64,000 nt of DNA, from contig JAUIBK010000006.1 in NCBI GenBank assembly GCA_030428205.1, positions 53,794 through 117,793 of the forward strand, given 5' to 3'. Under the pieces are notes generated by a model. The model was not told the DNA's origin and made no database searches. It saw only the letters and a list, made by a program, of their open reading frames with translations. This DNA is from a bacterium. Lineage in GTDB: Bacteria > Bdellovibrionota_C > UBA2361 > RFPC01. Within the stretch, counting starts at the first letter, position 1. Every line of letters starts with the position of its first letter. A program made the translations under genes and the position numbers. Of this stretch, positions 52,393 through 60,823 are shown in pieces.

Positions 52393-52569
52393 CTAACAAT
52401 ACTTTCGCTTTGCAATATGCTGATTCATAAGCGATCGCTTCTCAACACACCGTGCATATCCAACTGGAATATCTCTCGAGCCAAAAGACTCTAAAACAAG
52501 TCTTCCAAGGTAGATAACAGAAATAAGGGCGAGAAGGAGATCGAACCCAATTGTGAAACCTGTAAACAT
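52393..52569 (-). CDS. Small membrane protein (58 aa)
   Basis: From ATG 52569, which has GGAGGAAATGCC directly upstream, the product is 58 aa: one hydrophobic segment (MFTGFTIGFDLLLALISVIYLG) and a basic tail containing two cysteines (RCVEKRSLM... KRKYC). A longer frame adding 19 residues lacks this ribosome-binding site. A strong promoter candidate lies 75 bp upstream, so the gene is probably real and expressed. No family is recognised. The inner membrane is the likely location. Confidence 0.7.
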   Translation of the reverse strand: MFTGFTIGFDLLLALISVIYLGRLVLESFGSRDIPVGYARCVEKRSLMNQHIAKRKYC

Positions 52570-52643
52570 GGCATTTCCTCCGATATAGCAGTAAGAAGAA
52601 AAGAGGAGGGAGGTGGAGAGCTCCAACCTCTTTCTATATATAT

Positions 52644-52672
52644 TCTATACCAATACTCTCATCGAAGTTCAA
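52644..52672 (-). promoter_or_regulatory. Sigma-70 promoter of the small membrane protein gene
   Basis: On the minus strand TTGAAC (52672-52667) and TATAGA (52649-52644) are separated by 17 nt, a good housekeeping match. The predicted transcript starts near 52637 and would carry a leader of about 68 nt with a GGAGGA site. Confidence 0.6.
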
Positions 52673-52841
52673 GTATAATTCGATAGTAGAATTTTATTGC
52701 AAACCGTTGTTCTATTGCTCATCCCAAGTCTCTGTTTTTCTTAGCCTGTTGGTTTGATTAGTGCTTATTCCTTGCTTAAAATATGTCTTAGAACTGTTAG
52801 CTCATTTCCCCTATACCCAAGATCCATAGAGTTGTACCCAT

Positions 52842-55133
52842 ATGAATCCGGTTATCACGGCACCAACTGCTCCACATGTCAGAGAAGAGTGGGATGCCAT
52901 GATGGCTAATCCAGAAGCTAGGGAGCAGTATTTTAATCTGCACATTCTCCCAATAGTAGAGCGTCACTTGCCGTACTACTCGAGAGGCAAGTCTCAAGGA
53001 TCTCCCGAGGAGTTGCTCGGCCAACTCCTCAAGGCAGCAAATGAGCTCCTTGATGATGCCAACCCGGAAGTGGGGGATCCTAAGGCGTATGTGAATAGTT
53101 TGCTAAAGCTTCGTGCTGTTGGGATATGGAGAGAGGAGAGAGGAAACAAGGCAACGTACAAGCAGCTTGCACGACTGAGTCAAGAGCTCGAGGCTATGGG
53201 AGTATATGATCTCAACCACGTTGATGACGGCGTTCTTGCTAAGTTAGGAGTGACTCCAAAGAGATGGGAGCAGCTGCTTTCAGCGGAGAAACTTAGAACT
53301 CCTCTTACGAGCTCACGTTCTAGCGCTGAATTTCGTCTAGATATGCTTTCCCATCCTAGCCACGGCCATGATGAGCTGGGCTTAGAAGACAAGGAGGTCT
53401 TTGATAGCTTTCTAGATCAAATAGGAGGAAGAGAGCGGGCAATTCTTGAGCTTCGATACCGTGACGGCTTAACGTATCCGGAAATCGGAGAGCTTTTTGG
53501 AGTCAGTCCTTCTCGGATCTGTCAGATACACTCTGGTTTAATTAAAAGCTTTCGGACGTCTCTGGAAGAATCTCAACAGTCCCCTCGTTCTAGCCGAGGT
53601 TTAATGAGCCTCGCTGATATAAAGCTCCCCTCCTCTGTCAGTATCACCAATGAGGGGAGGGGGAGCGCTGGCTTTTTGCGGTTTAAAACCTATGTTCAAG
53701 CTGGAGGAGCTAACTCAACTACAGCTCAAGAACTCAGTCAGTATGTAGATGGCCCGGATTTTTTTCGAGGACTCCTTTCTAAAGAAGGAAACTCAATAGA
53801 GGCAACCAGGCGGGCACTCTTTCGAGATGGCGCAGGACTTGACTTTGAAGCCTTTGACGCAGATACCCTTGCTGCATTTCATACGTTTGCACGTAGTGAG
53901 GGGCCTGCAGTTTACCGAAGTCGTGCGATTTGCCGTGCCATTGGAGTTCCTGATGACCAACGTCGCTCCCAAGTTGTTCGGAGTCGGCTCCGAGAGGTTG
54001 GAGTCTTTCCATCATTCGGAACAGGTTCGGAAGGCTTTGACAGACTTATAGCCGATTGTAAACCAGGAGTTCGAGACACGTTTACCTTGCAAAGCGTCCT
54101 TGCTTATTCTGATGGACCACAGTTTTTTAGGTCGTTTTTTTCTCCACATGCATCCGCTTTAACCTCACTCAAGCAGAAGTTTTATCGAAATGGAAATGGA
54201 TTAGATTTTACGCAGTTTTCAGATCGGGCACTGAATGACTTTACGAAGTACGTTCTTGAGCTTTGGCCAACGGCAGCTGATGTGAGCCGAGATAAGCGTA
54301 TTGCTGCAGCCCTTGGAGTAGCGCAACACGGAGGAAGCATCGCTCTCATAAGAGAGCGGCTCTATCAGCTCGGAGTATACCAGCGTCCCACGACGGTCTC
54401 TGGTGGTTTTAATCGCTTCGTACGCGAGACAAAAATGAAGAAAGACTTTCCTTGCACTTGGCAAGCACTTGCCCCCTACGTTGATGGACCAGAGTTCTTT
54501 CAACTATTTCTTGGTGAAGACTCTTCGCGTGTTATTCGTCTTTTTAAGTCGCGACTTTATCGTGAGCAGGGAGCTATTGAATGTGATAGCCTCCCGCCAC
54601 ATGTCAAGGAGGCGTTTTGTGCCTTTGTTCGAACGAAGTACCCGACCTCTAGTGATGTTCAGCCGGACTATGGTTTAGCAGGGATTCTACAGATTCGAAG
54701 TCGCTCGGTAGTGCCACTACGTACTGCTCTCGAAAAACTCGGAGTGTACCCAAGTGAAGAGCTGGATACTTCTGGATTCTATCGACTTACTGAAGCTATT
54801 GCCGTTGGAGAGCCTATTCGTCCGATCTGGATGGCTATCCAGCACTATATTGATTCTCCCGATTTTTTCGATAATTTTCTTTCGAGGAAGAACGCAAATG
54901 GACTCCGTGCGTTTAAAGTTCAGTTGTACGAGCGTGATTGTCCGGTGACAAAAGAGAAGCTTGGTGCGGGTGCTTATGAACACCTTGTGTCCTATATTCG
55001 GAGGAGGTATCCGACAGCTGGCGATGTCGTTCGTGATCGCGCCTTGGGAAGGGTGTTTGGCATATCGGATCTTGGGCACAAAAGGCATTTGGTAGAAGCT
55101 CTTGTAGCCCAAGGGGTGTACTCTGAGCGGTGA
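52842..55133 (+). CDS. Sigma-region-4-like protein with four tandem novel repeats
   Basis: The 763-aa product has two parts. Residues 1-245 are helical and end in a sigma-70 region 4-like helix-turn-helix (REQAILEL-type: GGRERAILELRYRDGLTYPE, GELFGVSPSRICQIHSGLIK at about 196-235). Residues about 276-763 contain four repeats of roughly 122 aa, with Y-D-P landmarks at 301, 422, 546 and 669 (YVDGPDFF, YSDGPQFF, YVDGPEFF, YIDSPDFF) and each ending RLxxLGVY-like (at 386, 510, 633, 757). I know no such repeat family. Region 2 of sigma factors is not evident, so it may be a DNA-binding regulator. No Shine-Dalgarno precedes the ATG. Confidence 0.7.
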   Translation: MNPVITAPTAPHVREEWDAMMANPEAREQYFNLHILPIVERHLPYYSRGKSQGSPEELLGQLLKAANELLDDANPEVGDPKAYVNSLLKLRAVGIWREERGNKATYKQLARLSQELEAMGVYDLNHVDDGVLAKLGVTPKRWEQLLSAEKLRTPLTSSRSSAEFRLDMLSHPSHGHDELGLEDKEVFDSFLDQIGGRERAILELRYRDGLTYPEIGELFGVSPSRICQIHSGLIKSFRTSLEESQQSPRSSRGLMSLADIKLPSSVSITNEGRGSAGFLRFKTYVQAGGANSTTAQELSQYVDGPDFFRGLLSKEGNSIEATRRALFRDGAGLDFEAFDADTLAAFHTFARSEGPAVYRSRAICRAIGVPDDQRRSQVVRSRLREVGVFPSFGTGSEGFDRLIADCKPGVRDTFTLQSVLAYSDGPQFFRSFFSPHASALTSLKQKFYRNGNGLDFTQFSDRALNDFTKYVLELWPTAADVSRDKRIAAALGVAQHGGSIALIRERLYQLGVYQRPTTVSGGFNRFVRETKMKKDFPCTWQALAPYVDGPEFFQLFLGEDSSRVIRLFKSRLYREQGAIECDSLPPHVKEAFCAFVRTKYPTSSDVQPDYGLAGILQIRSRSVVPLRTALEKLGVYPSEELDTSGFYRLTEAIAVGEPIRPIWMAIQHYIDSPDFFDNFLSRKNANGLRAFKVQLYERDCPVTKEKLGAGAYEHLVSYIRRRYPTAGDVVRDRALGRVFGISDLGHKRHLVEALVAQGVYSER

Positions 55134-55239
55134 TCCGACGGAGCTGAGAGACTTCTATAGGGTATTATGATAGATAAAAACTCATACGGAGCTATCGAAG
55201 CGCCAGTGTGTAGATTCCAAGTGGGATAAGAGAAAGCCT

Positions 55240-55851
55240 GTGGGCAAATCATACAACCGAAAAGATGGATTCTACTCCAAAGCCAAAGAAGAGGGCTTTC
55301 GTTCACGTGCGGCCTATAAGCTCAAAGAGTTAGACTCGCGTTATCACCTTCTTCGCTCGGGGACAAAGGTCATTGACCTTGGTGCTTGGCCAGGTGGTTG
55401 GCTTCAGGTCTGTGCAGCTCGGGTAGGAGCGAGAGGAAAGGTTGTGGGGATCGATCTCGCAGAAATGGACCCTCTCCCAGAGCCTCAGGTTTGCACCATA
55501 ACTGGTGACGTGCGAGACGAAGAAAACCTTGAGCAAGCTCGGGAGTTTGCCGGCGGAGCATTCGATCTCGTGCTCTCTGATATGTCACCAAAGCACACAG
55601 GTATTAAATCAGTAGACCAAATGGCTACGGCGGCAGTGGCTGAGTTAGCACTCTGGGCAGCTGGACAACTGCTGCGTCCCGGCGGAAACTTTGTTGTAAA
55701 ACTTTTTCCTAGTAATGAGACAGAGTTGTTTGTCAAATCGGCTCGGTCAAGGTTTAATAAGGTCGTCCGTATGGGGCTCAAATCAACTCGTAAGTCATCA
55801 CGCGAGTTTTACCTACTCGGCTTTGGCTTTTCGCCTGAGCAGGAGTCATAA
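55240..55851 (+). CDS. rlmE: 23S rRNA U2552 2'-O-methyltransferase RlmE (FtsJ)
   Basis: RlmE methylates the ribose of U2552 in 23S rRNA during late 50S assembly. The 203-aa product starts at GTG (55240) and has RSRAAYKLKELDSRY, the SAM motif VIDLGAWPGGWLQ, GIDLAEMDPLP, the catalytic-region LVLSDMSPKHTG and GGNFVVKLFP. The K-D-K-E tetrad positions appear intact. It precedes mlaE by 11 bp and may be cotranscribed with the mla genes. Confidence 0.94.
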   Translation: MGKSYNRKDGFYSKAKEEGFRSRAAYKLKELDSRYHLLRSGTKVIDLGAWPGGWLQVCAARVGARGKVVGIDLAEMDPLPEPQVCTITGDVRDEENLEQAREFAGGAFDLVLSDMSPKHTGIKSVDQMATAAVAELALWAAGQLLRPGGNFVVKLFPSNETELFVKSARSRFNKVVRMGLKSTRKSSREFYLLGFGFSPEQES

Positions 55852-55862
55852 AGGGTAAGTGT

Positions 55863-56666
55863 ATGAGTGTTTCTCAGATGTCAGTAGTGCGTTCCACAGA
55901 GCAGCTCGGTAAGGCTGTTCTCGATCATACAGAGAGTTGGGGGCGTTCTTGGTTATTTCTTTTTCGAACTATCCTTGCGTTTTTTGTCCCACCGTTTCGA
56001 CTCAGACTCCTGCTCATTCAACTCTATCAGATAGGGGTCAATTCTACGGTTGTTGTTGCCCTTATTGGACTTTTTACCGGGGCCGTTCTTGCTGTTCAAG
56101 CTGAGTATACGCTCTCAAAGTTTGGGGCGACGGCTTTTACCGGTTCTGCCGTGGCGTTGAGTCTTATCCGTGAGCTTGGGCCAGTTTTGACGGCACTCAT
56201 GGTTATCGGACGAGCTGGTTCAGCTATAACTGCAGAGATAGGTATTATGCGCATTACTGAGCAGATTGATGCGCTCCGTTCCATGGCTGTGGATCCTATG
56301 AAATACCTCATGGTGCCACGCTTTATTGCTGGTCTGATTGCTATGCCACTGCTTACAGCCATCTTTATCTGCATCGGGATCGGGGGTGGATACGTTGTGG
56401 GTGTCGGGCTTCTCGATCTTAGCTCAGGAACGTTCCTCTCTCAAATGACGCATGCTGTCGGGCTTGTTGATGTTTATTCGGGGATTATTAAGTCCATTGT
56501 GTTTGGATTTATCTTTGGTTGGGTCAGCTGTTACAAGGGGTACACCTGCGGTTTTGGTGCTGTAGGCGTGAACAAAGCCACTACGCAATCTGTCGTCACA
56601 TCATCAGTCGCCGTGCTTGTTGTCGATTACTTTCTGACAAGTATTCTCACCCGTGTTCTTATGTAG
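55863..56666 (+). CDS. mlaE: MlaE-family lipid ABC transporter permease
   Basis: MlaE is the inner-membrane permease of the MlaFEDB complex that moves phospholipids between the inner and outer membranes. The 267-aa product has about five membrane segments and the family motifs FTGAVLAVQAEYTLSKFGA, SLIRELGPVLTALMVIGRAGSAITAEIG and MRITEQIDALRSMAVDP. It is the first mla gene. A CTAG-bounded repeat of about 149 bp separates its stop from mlaF by exactly the length of the element plus one base. Confidence 0.94.
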   Translation: MSVSQMSVVRSTEQLGKAVLDHTESWGRSWLFLFRTILAFFVPPFRLRLLLIQLYQIGVNSTVVVALIGLFTGAVLAVQAEYTLSKFGATAFTGSAVALSLIRELGPVLTALMVIGRAGSAITAEIGIMRITEQIDALRSMAVDPMKYLMVPRFIAGLIAMPLLTAIFICIGIGGGYVVGVGLLDLSSGTFLSQMTHAVGLVDVYSGIIKSIVFGFIFGWVSCYKGYTCGFGAVGVNKATTQSVVTSSVAVLVVDYFLTSILTRVLM

Positions 56667-56667
56667 G

Positions 56668-56816
56668 CTAGTGCGATGATCAAAAAGCTTTTCCCTTCAC
56701 TCAAACCTTTTTTGATCATCGCACTAGCCAGCTGTATTGTCCCTCCGGGGGTTTCGGCCTTCGCCGAAAAGTGCTCCTCGGATTTTGGTGAAAAAATTTA
56801 CTGCTCGGAGCACTAG
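56668..56816. mobile_element. CTAG-bounded MITE-like element, copy 2, between mlaE and mlaF
   Basis: A 149-bp element, CTAGTGCGATGATC to GGAGCACTAG, aligns along its length with copy 1 at 15832-15983. The GTATTGTCCCTCCGGGGGTT core is identical. Stems are preserved through paired changes: GCTATGACC/GGTCATAGC became GCGATGATC/GATCATCGC; CGCC/GGCG became CGGC/GCCG; GTGTTCC/GGAACAC became GTGCTCC/GGAGCAC. It starts one base after the mlaE stop and ends at the base before the mlaF ATG. Its GGAG, 5 nt before its end, can act as the mlaF ribosome-binding site. Confidence 0.8.
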
Positions 56817-57566
56817 ATGATTTCGGTTCGAAACGTAAGTAAGCGATTTGGTGAGCAGGTGGTGCTTCAGGATGTGAGTCTTGAAATTGAGCCTGGGCTC
56901 ACGACTACTATCGTTGGTCCCAGTGGAGTTGGAAAATCTGTTCTCTTAAAGCTCATCATGGGAATTATGACTCCCGAAAAAGGAGAGGTGCTGATTGATG
57001 GTGAGAGCATTACGCGAGCTCGAACAGAAAGAGAAAAGAACCGAATCCGAAAACACTTAGGTGTGCTCTTTCAATCTGCTGCGCTCTTTGACTCTCTCTC
57101 TGTCTACGACAATATTGCCTTTCCTCTGATCGAACGAGGAGGTTATACCCGCGAGGAGGTCAACGAACGAGCGAACAAGCTCATAACAGCGCTTAGCCTC
57201 CGCAAGCATGCTCAACACTTCCCAGAAGAGATCTCCATAGGACTCCGCAAGCGAGTAGGTATGGCGAGGGCTCTTATTACCGAGCCAGATGTTATTTTAT
57301 TCGATGAGCCCAATACTGGTCTTGATCCACTTGTGGGTCAGGAAGTATATGATCTTATTAAACATTGTCAGGATGATTGGAACTTCACTGGAGTTGTCAT
57401 TAGTCACGAGCTACCAGAGGTTTTCCAAGTATCTGATAAGGTGGTAATGCTGTTACACGCGCAAGTGATTGCTGAGGGGACGCCGCAAGAATTTATGGAT
57501 TCTGCAAACCCCGAGGTGCAGCAATTTCTACACGGGAGAACTGATGGACCAATCAAAATCCAATAA
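56817..57566 (+). CDS. mlaF: MlaF-family lipid ABC transporter ATPase
   Basis: MlaF hydrolyses ATP to drive MlaE. The 249-aa product has Walker A GPSGVGKS at 34-41, the Q loop VLFQSAALFDSL, Walker B VILFDEP at 159-165 followed by NTGLDP, and a switch histidine in ISHELPEV. The ABC signature is unusual: EISIGLRKRVGMARA at 138-152, where the family has LSGGM, so the first glycine is isoleucine. The C-terminus overlaps mlaD by 23 bp. Its start abuts the upstream repeat element. Confidence 0.93.
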   Translation: MISVRNVSKRFGEQVVLQDVSLEIEPGLTTTIVGPSGVGKSVLLKLIMGIMTPEKGEVLIDGESITRARTEREKNRIRKHLGVLFQSAALFDSLSVYDNIAFPLIERGGYTREEVNERANKLITALSLRKHAQHFPEEISIGLRKRVGMARALITEPDVILFDEPNTGLDPLVGQEVYDLIKHCQDDWNFTGVVISHELPEVFQVSDKVVMLLHAQVIAEGTPQEFMDSANPEVQQFLHGRTDGPIKIQ

Positions 57567-58062
57567 GGCAACAGAAGATGCCATTCCGATGCCAAAGCGG
57601 GGGTTTACCCTGGAGTTTTTTGTCGGGCTCTTTGCCTTGGTTGGATGTCTCGCGGTCGGGTATCAAGCGGTTGGCCTAGGGGGATTTACCCTTACAAACT
57701 CTGATACGTATGAAATTTTGGCCGAATTTGACAATATCTCTGGTCTTAAGGCTGGGGCGCCCGTTGAGATAGCTGGTGTTCCTGTTGGTGAGGTTGTCGG
57801 TGTTCAGTTAAAAGATCCTGAAGCTCTGGTTAGTCTCCGCTTGAATAAAACCATTGAGATCTTTGATGATGATATCGCCTCAATTCGAACTCAGGGGATT
57901 ATCGGGGACAGGTATGTGAAGATCTCTCGGGGAGCCTCAGACACTGTTATCCAACCTGGTGGAATTATTATTGAAACTGAGTCTGTGGTTGATATTGAAG
58001 ATATTATCGGCAAGATCGTCCATAGTTTAGGGGCTGATGACGAATCCGAAGACGATGTCTAG
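57544..58062 (+). CDS. mlaD: MlaD-family MCE-domain protein
   Basis: MlaD is the periplasmic ring anchored to MlaFE that passes lipids to MlaC. From ATG 57544, inside the mlaF end, the product is 172 aa: a short cytoplasmic segment, a membrane helix (about 22-40, VGLFALVGCLAVGYQAV) and an MCE domain (EILAEFDNISGLKAGAPVEIAGVPVGEV, then IRTQGIIGDRYVKI). Its C-terminal acidic stretch (ADDESEDDV) is usual for the family. A longer frame starting at 57469 is rejected because it is entirely within mlaF. Confidence 0.93.
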   Translation: MDQSKSNKATEDAIPMPKRGFTLEFFVGLFALVGCLAVGYQAVGLGGFTLTNSDTYEILAEFDNISGLKAGAPVEIAGVPVGEVVGVQLKDPEALVSLRLNKTIEIFDDDIASIRTQGIIGDRYVKISRGASDTVIQPGGIIIETESVVDIEDIIGKIVHSLGADDESEDDV

Positions 58063-58111
58063 CTTGTAAACCATCACTTCTTAGGTCCCTCACAAAAAGG
58101 AATACACTTTT

Positions 58112-58741
58112 ATGAAACGCTTGTTTCCCATTCTCCGCCTCGCTGTTCTGTGCTTTTCGCTTGTCGCACTCCTCTTTGTGTTAAGCCCCCTTGCTCAAGC
58201 TGATGAAGTTGTTTCGCCTAAAGTTGAAATGCAGAAAACAATTGAACAGCTCGTAGATCTCGTAGAGAAATATCCTGGCGATGAAAACCTTTCCGTTCGC
58301 CATGAGCAGATGCGTGAAGTAATTGGGCCAAAGTTTGACTTCGATGAGATGGCCAAACGCTCCCTTGGTGCGCAGTGGAAGAAGATCTCTGCCACTGAGC
58401 GTACAGAGTTTGTTGACCTCTTTAGCGAACTTCTTGCCACGACGTATCTTGGTCGTATCGAAAACGTTGAGCGCAACATGGTGACCGTCAAGGAAGAGAA
58501 GCTCCGCATGCCCCGGGCTCTTGTAAAGACTACTGTTGATTACAAGGGAGATCTCTTTCCTATTGACTACAAGCTCCTCAATGGTGACAAAGGGTGGCGC
58601 GTCTACGATGTGATCATTGAAAACATCGGACTTGTTGCGAACTACCGAAGCGAGTTTGCTGGTATTATTCGTAAGCACAAATTCTCAGGGTTGCTCGATA
58701 AACTTCGTCAGAAGAATGCTGGAGAAGAGAGCGCCTCGTAG
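58112..58741 (+). CDS. mlaC: MlaC-family periplasmic lipid-binding protein
   Basis: MlaC shuttles phospholipid between MlaD and the outer-membrane MlaA complex. The 209-aa product has a signal peptide (about 1-31, ending AQA) and a Tol_Tol_Ttg2 domain with MREVIGPKFDFDEMAKRSLG, ATERTEFVDLFSELLATTYL, FPIDYKLLNGDKGWRVYDV and the terminal helix. It follows mlaD by 49 bp in the mlaEFDC operon. No mlaB (STAS) or mlaA gene is present nearby, so those parts lie elsewhere or are absent. Confidence 0.93.
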   Translation: MKRLFPILRLAVLCFSLVALLFVLSPLAQADEVVSPKVEMQKTIEQLVDLVEKYPGDENLSVRHEQMREVIGPKFDFDEMAKRSLGAQWKKISATERTEFVDLFSELLATTYLGRIENVERNMVTVKEEKLRMPRALVKTTVDYKGDLFPIDYKLLNGDKGWRVYDVIIENIGLVANYRSEFAGIIRKHKFSGLLDKLRQKNAGEESAS

Positions 58742-58910
58742 CTTCCTCCTCCTCCTCATTTACTCTCACTTATCTGTGCGTTACTTGCCTTTCTTCCAAC
58801 ATTTGGCTTTGGCTACTCACATTCTTGATTCGAGCTTCAGGGATAGCCTACGGTATTCAAAGCTCTGTATGCTGTCGTAAATACGTCGACTCTGTTGAAT
58901 TTCTGAATAC

Positions 58911-59663
58911 CTACTCAAACAAAAAATCAGCTAAAGCGTGATACGTTGTGTCGGTTGATAACGCATCGTCAAAAATCTCAGCTTCTTCGCCAAAAATTCG
59001 TGTAAAATCTTCAGAAGAGTGGACTATGCCAGATTGCTGTGCGCCTTCTTTGAGAAGGGTGAGAGCTCTTTGGAGGCGTTTATATTCATCCTCATGAACA
59101 GCAAGAAAATGTTCTTTGCTCTGAAACATGTTTCGAATGGTACGCCTGATTTGCTCACTACTTAATGCGTCTTCCCCTTGAGCAGATGCGCTTTGATAGA
59201 GTGCATTACGTATAGCTTCGTAGAGGGCAGATCGCTCCGCAAAGAGGGCTTGAGCCTGTTCGAGCGCTTTAAGAAATACTGCTTCATCAATATTTTCCTT
59301 TGGGCTTGATGCAAGGGTGTCTTGGAAGACATCATTGAACTTAGAGAGTTTTGCTTTAAGCCCAAAGAGGGTAAGTGAATCCGAGTCCGCTTCTATACAC
59401 TCCTCCATGTGCTTTCGCATTTGAGCGGCTATCGTATTGCGCGTCTCTGGGTCGCTTATCACTCTGGTAAGACTTTCAATGGAGGTATCTATAAAAGTAC
59501 CGCCCTTAGATAGGAGCTCGCGAACAATATTTTTTTCCCACTGACGGAGTTGTGTATCAACTAAGTTAGAGAGGAGTGCTTCTCGGCTTGGGGAGGTCGT
59601 TTGTGCGTGCGGAACTTGGGGAGCTGGGCGATGAACAGATCGCGGTGTATTGTCTGGGTCCAT
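58911..59663 (-). CDS. Uncharacterised helical protein (250 aa)
   Basis: The product starts with a Pro/Thr/Ser-rich segment (MDPDNTPRSVHRPAPQVPHA) followed by an all-helical, mostly acidic body (LVDTQLRQWEKNIVRELL, MRKHMEECIEADSDSL, LEQAQALFAERSALYEAI). No membrane segment, signal peptide or recognisable motif. It stands alone, convergent with mlaC and divergent from the prepilin peptidase gene. The N-terminus resembles in style those of the 476-aa and 763-aa proteins. Confidence 0.6.
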   Translation of the reverse strand: MDPDNTPRSVHRPAPQVPHAQTTSPSREALLSNLVDTQLRQWEKNIVRELLSKGGTFIDTSIESLTRVISDPETRNTIAAQMRKHMEECIEADSDSLTLFGLKAKLSKFNDVFQDTLASSPKENIDEAVFLKALEQAQALFAERSALYEAIRNALYQSASAQGEDALSSEQIRRTIRNMFQSKEHFLAVHEDEYKRLQRALTLLKEGAQQSGIVHSSEDFTRIFGEEAEIFDDALSTDTTYHALADFLFE

Positions 59664-59887
59664 AAAAAACTCTCTTCTTATGTCCCAACCCGAGGGCTAC
59701 CCTAGCAGAGGCATATTTGCTACGCAAATAAACCGCAGGCTTGCAGTTGATATGCTGCGCAAGTTTTTCCATTGACGCCTAAAAATTATTAAATTACAAA
59801 TAGTTAGCGCTACGCAAATTTTAGCCATCCTTTATCTCTGTCCTGAATCAAATAGGGTAGGGGCTAGTGCCATGTTAGGGAAACGTC

Positions 59888-60811
59888 ATGCTTGAGACCG
59901 GTGCCATCATCTTTGGATTACTCATTGGGAGTTTTCTCAGTGTTTGTATTTACCGCATTCCACTTGGGAGAAGCACAGGCCTTGAAGAGCTTGAGGCTGA
60001 GCAAGCAGATGCAGAAGGTGAAGAGCAGCAAGATGATACTCAAGACGAAGAGGATATCGCGCAGGCAATAAATAGCGAACACTTCGAAGATAAAGTCACC
60101 ATTTCGTACCCTCCCCGTTCTTTTTGTCCGCACTGCGGAAACCAACTCCGTTGGTGGCATAATATTCCAGTCTTTAGTTGGATTTTTCTACTTGGCAAGT
60201 GTGCTTTCTGTAGAGCCCCTATCTCAGCGCGTTATCCTCTGGTTGAGCTTTTAAGCGCTTACTTCTGTTACCTCTCTGTTACGACTTTCCCGCTTCCAAC
60301 AGCAATTGTTATTTATCTTTTCTGTGCGGGGCTTATTGTCTTAAGTTTTATTGATATCGACTATTATCTCCTCCCAAACGTTATTACGTATCCGGGGTTT
60401 TTGCTCGGAATCATCCTTGCTCTTATAAACCACTTTTTTCATATTTTTTCTCTCCCACTCGTCCCGACGATTTGGGATTCGCTCCTTGGTGTATTGATAG
60501 GTGCAGGGGTGCTTGAGCTCATAGCTCGTATCTATATGTGGCTCAGAAACAAGCAAGGGCTCGGCATGGGAGACATTAAGTTGCTTGGTGTCACTGGTGC
60601 GTTTTTTGGGATGGAAGGAGCTATTTATACGATGTTTATTGGCTCCTTACTCGGTTCGTTTGTTGGTATCTTCCTTATCCTTATTGGGCAAGGAAAGCTT
60701 TCTAAATACCTCCCATTTGGGCCATATCTTGCCGTAGCAACGCTTCTTTATATCTTCACAGGAAAAGAATTGCTTGTTCTCTTTTTTCAAACTCTCGGTA
60801 CAGTGCGCTAG
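59888..60811 (+). CDS. pilD: Prepilin peptidase/N-methyltransferase (PilD/GspO)
   Basis: This membrane aspartic protease cleaves prepilin leaders and methylates the new N-terminus. The 307-aa product has the N-terminal membrane helix (LLIGSFLSVCIYRIP), the zinc-binding cysteines C80xxC83 and C105xxC108, the first catalytic region FIDIDYYLLPN (Asp156 or Asp158) and the second GMGDIKLLG, with about seven further helices. Between helix 1 and the cysteines there is an acidic insertion of about 40 residues (EELEAEQADAEGEEQQDD). It precedes the NtrC-like gene by 12 bp, so the two are cotranscribed. It supports a functional pilus or type II system together with the ATPase at 20.4 kb. Confidence 0.92.
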   Translation: MLETGAIIFGLLIGSFLSVCIYRIPLGRSTGLEELEAEQADAEGEEQQDDTQDEEDIAQAINSEHFEDKVTISYPPRSFCPHCGNQLRWWHNIPVFSWIFLLGKCAFCRAPISARYPLVELLSAYFCYLSVTTFPLPTAIVIYLFCAGLIVLSFIDIDYYLLPNVITYPGFLLGIILALINHFFHIFSLPLVPTIWDSLLGVLIGAGVLELIARIYMWLRNKQGLGMGDIKLLGVTGAFFGMEGAIYTMFIGSLLGSFVGIFLILIGQGKLSKYLPFGPYLAVATLLYIFTGKELLVLFFQTLGTVR

Positions 60812-60823
60812 GAAAGATTCAGT

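Noticed and set aside
57469..57543. Longer MlaD N-terminus
   Set aside because: It is entirely inside mlaF in another frame, and the family N-terminus begins shortly before the membrane helix at the ATG at 57544.
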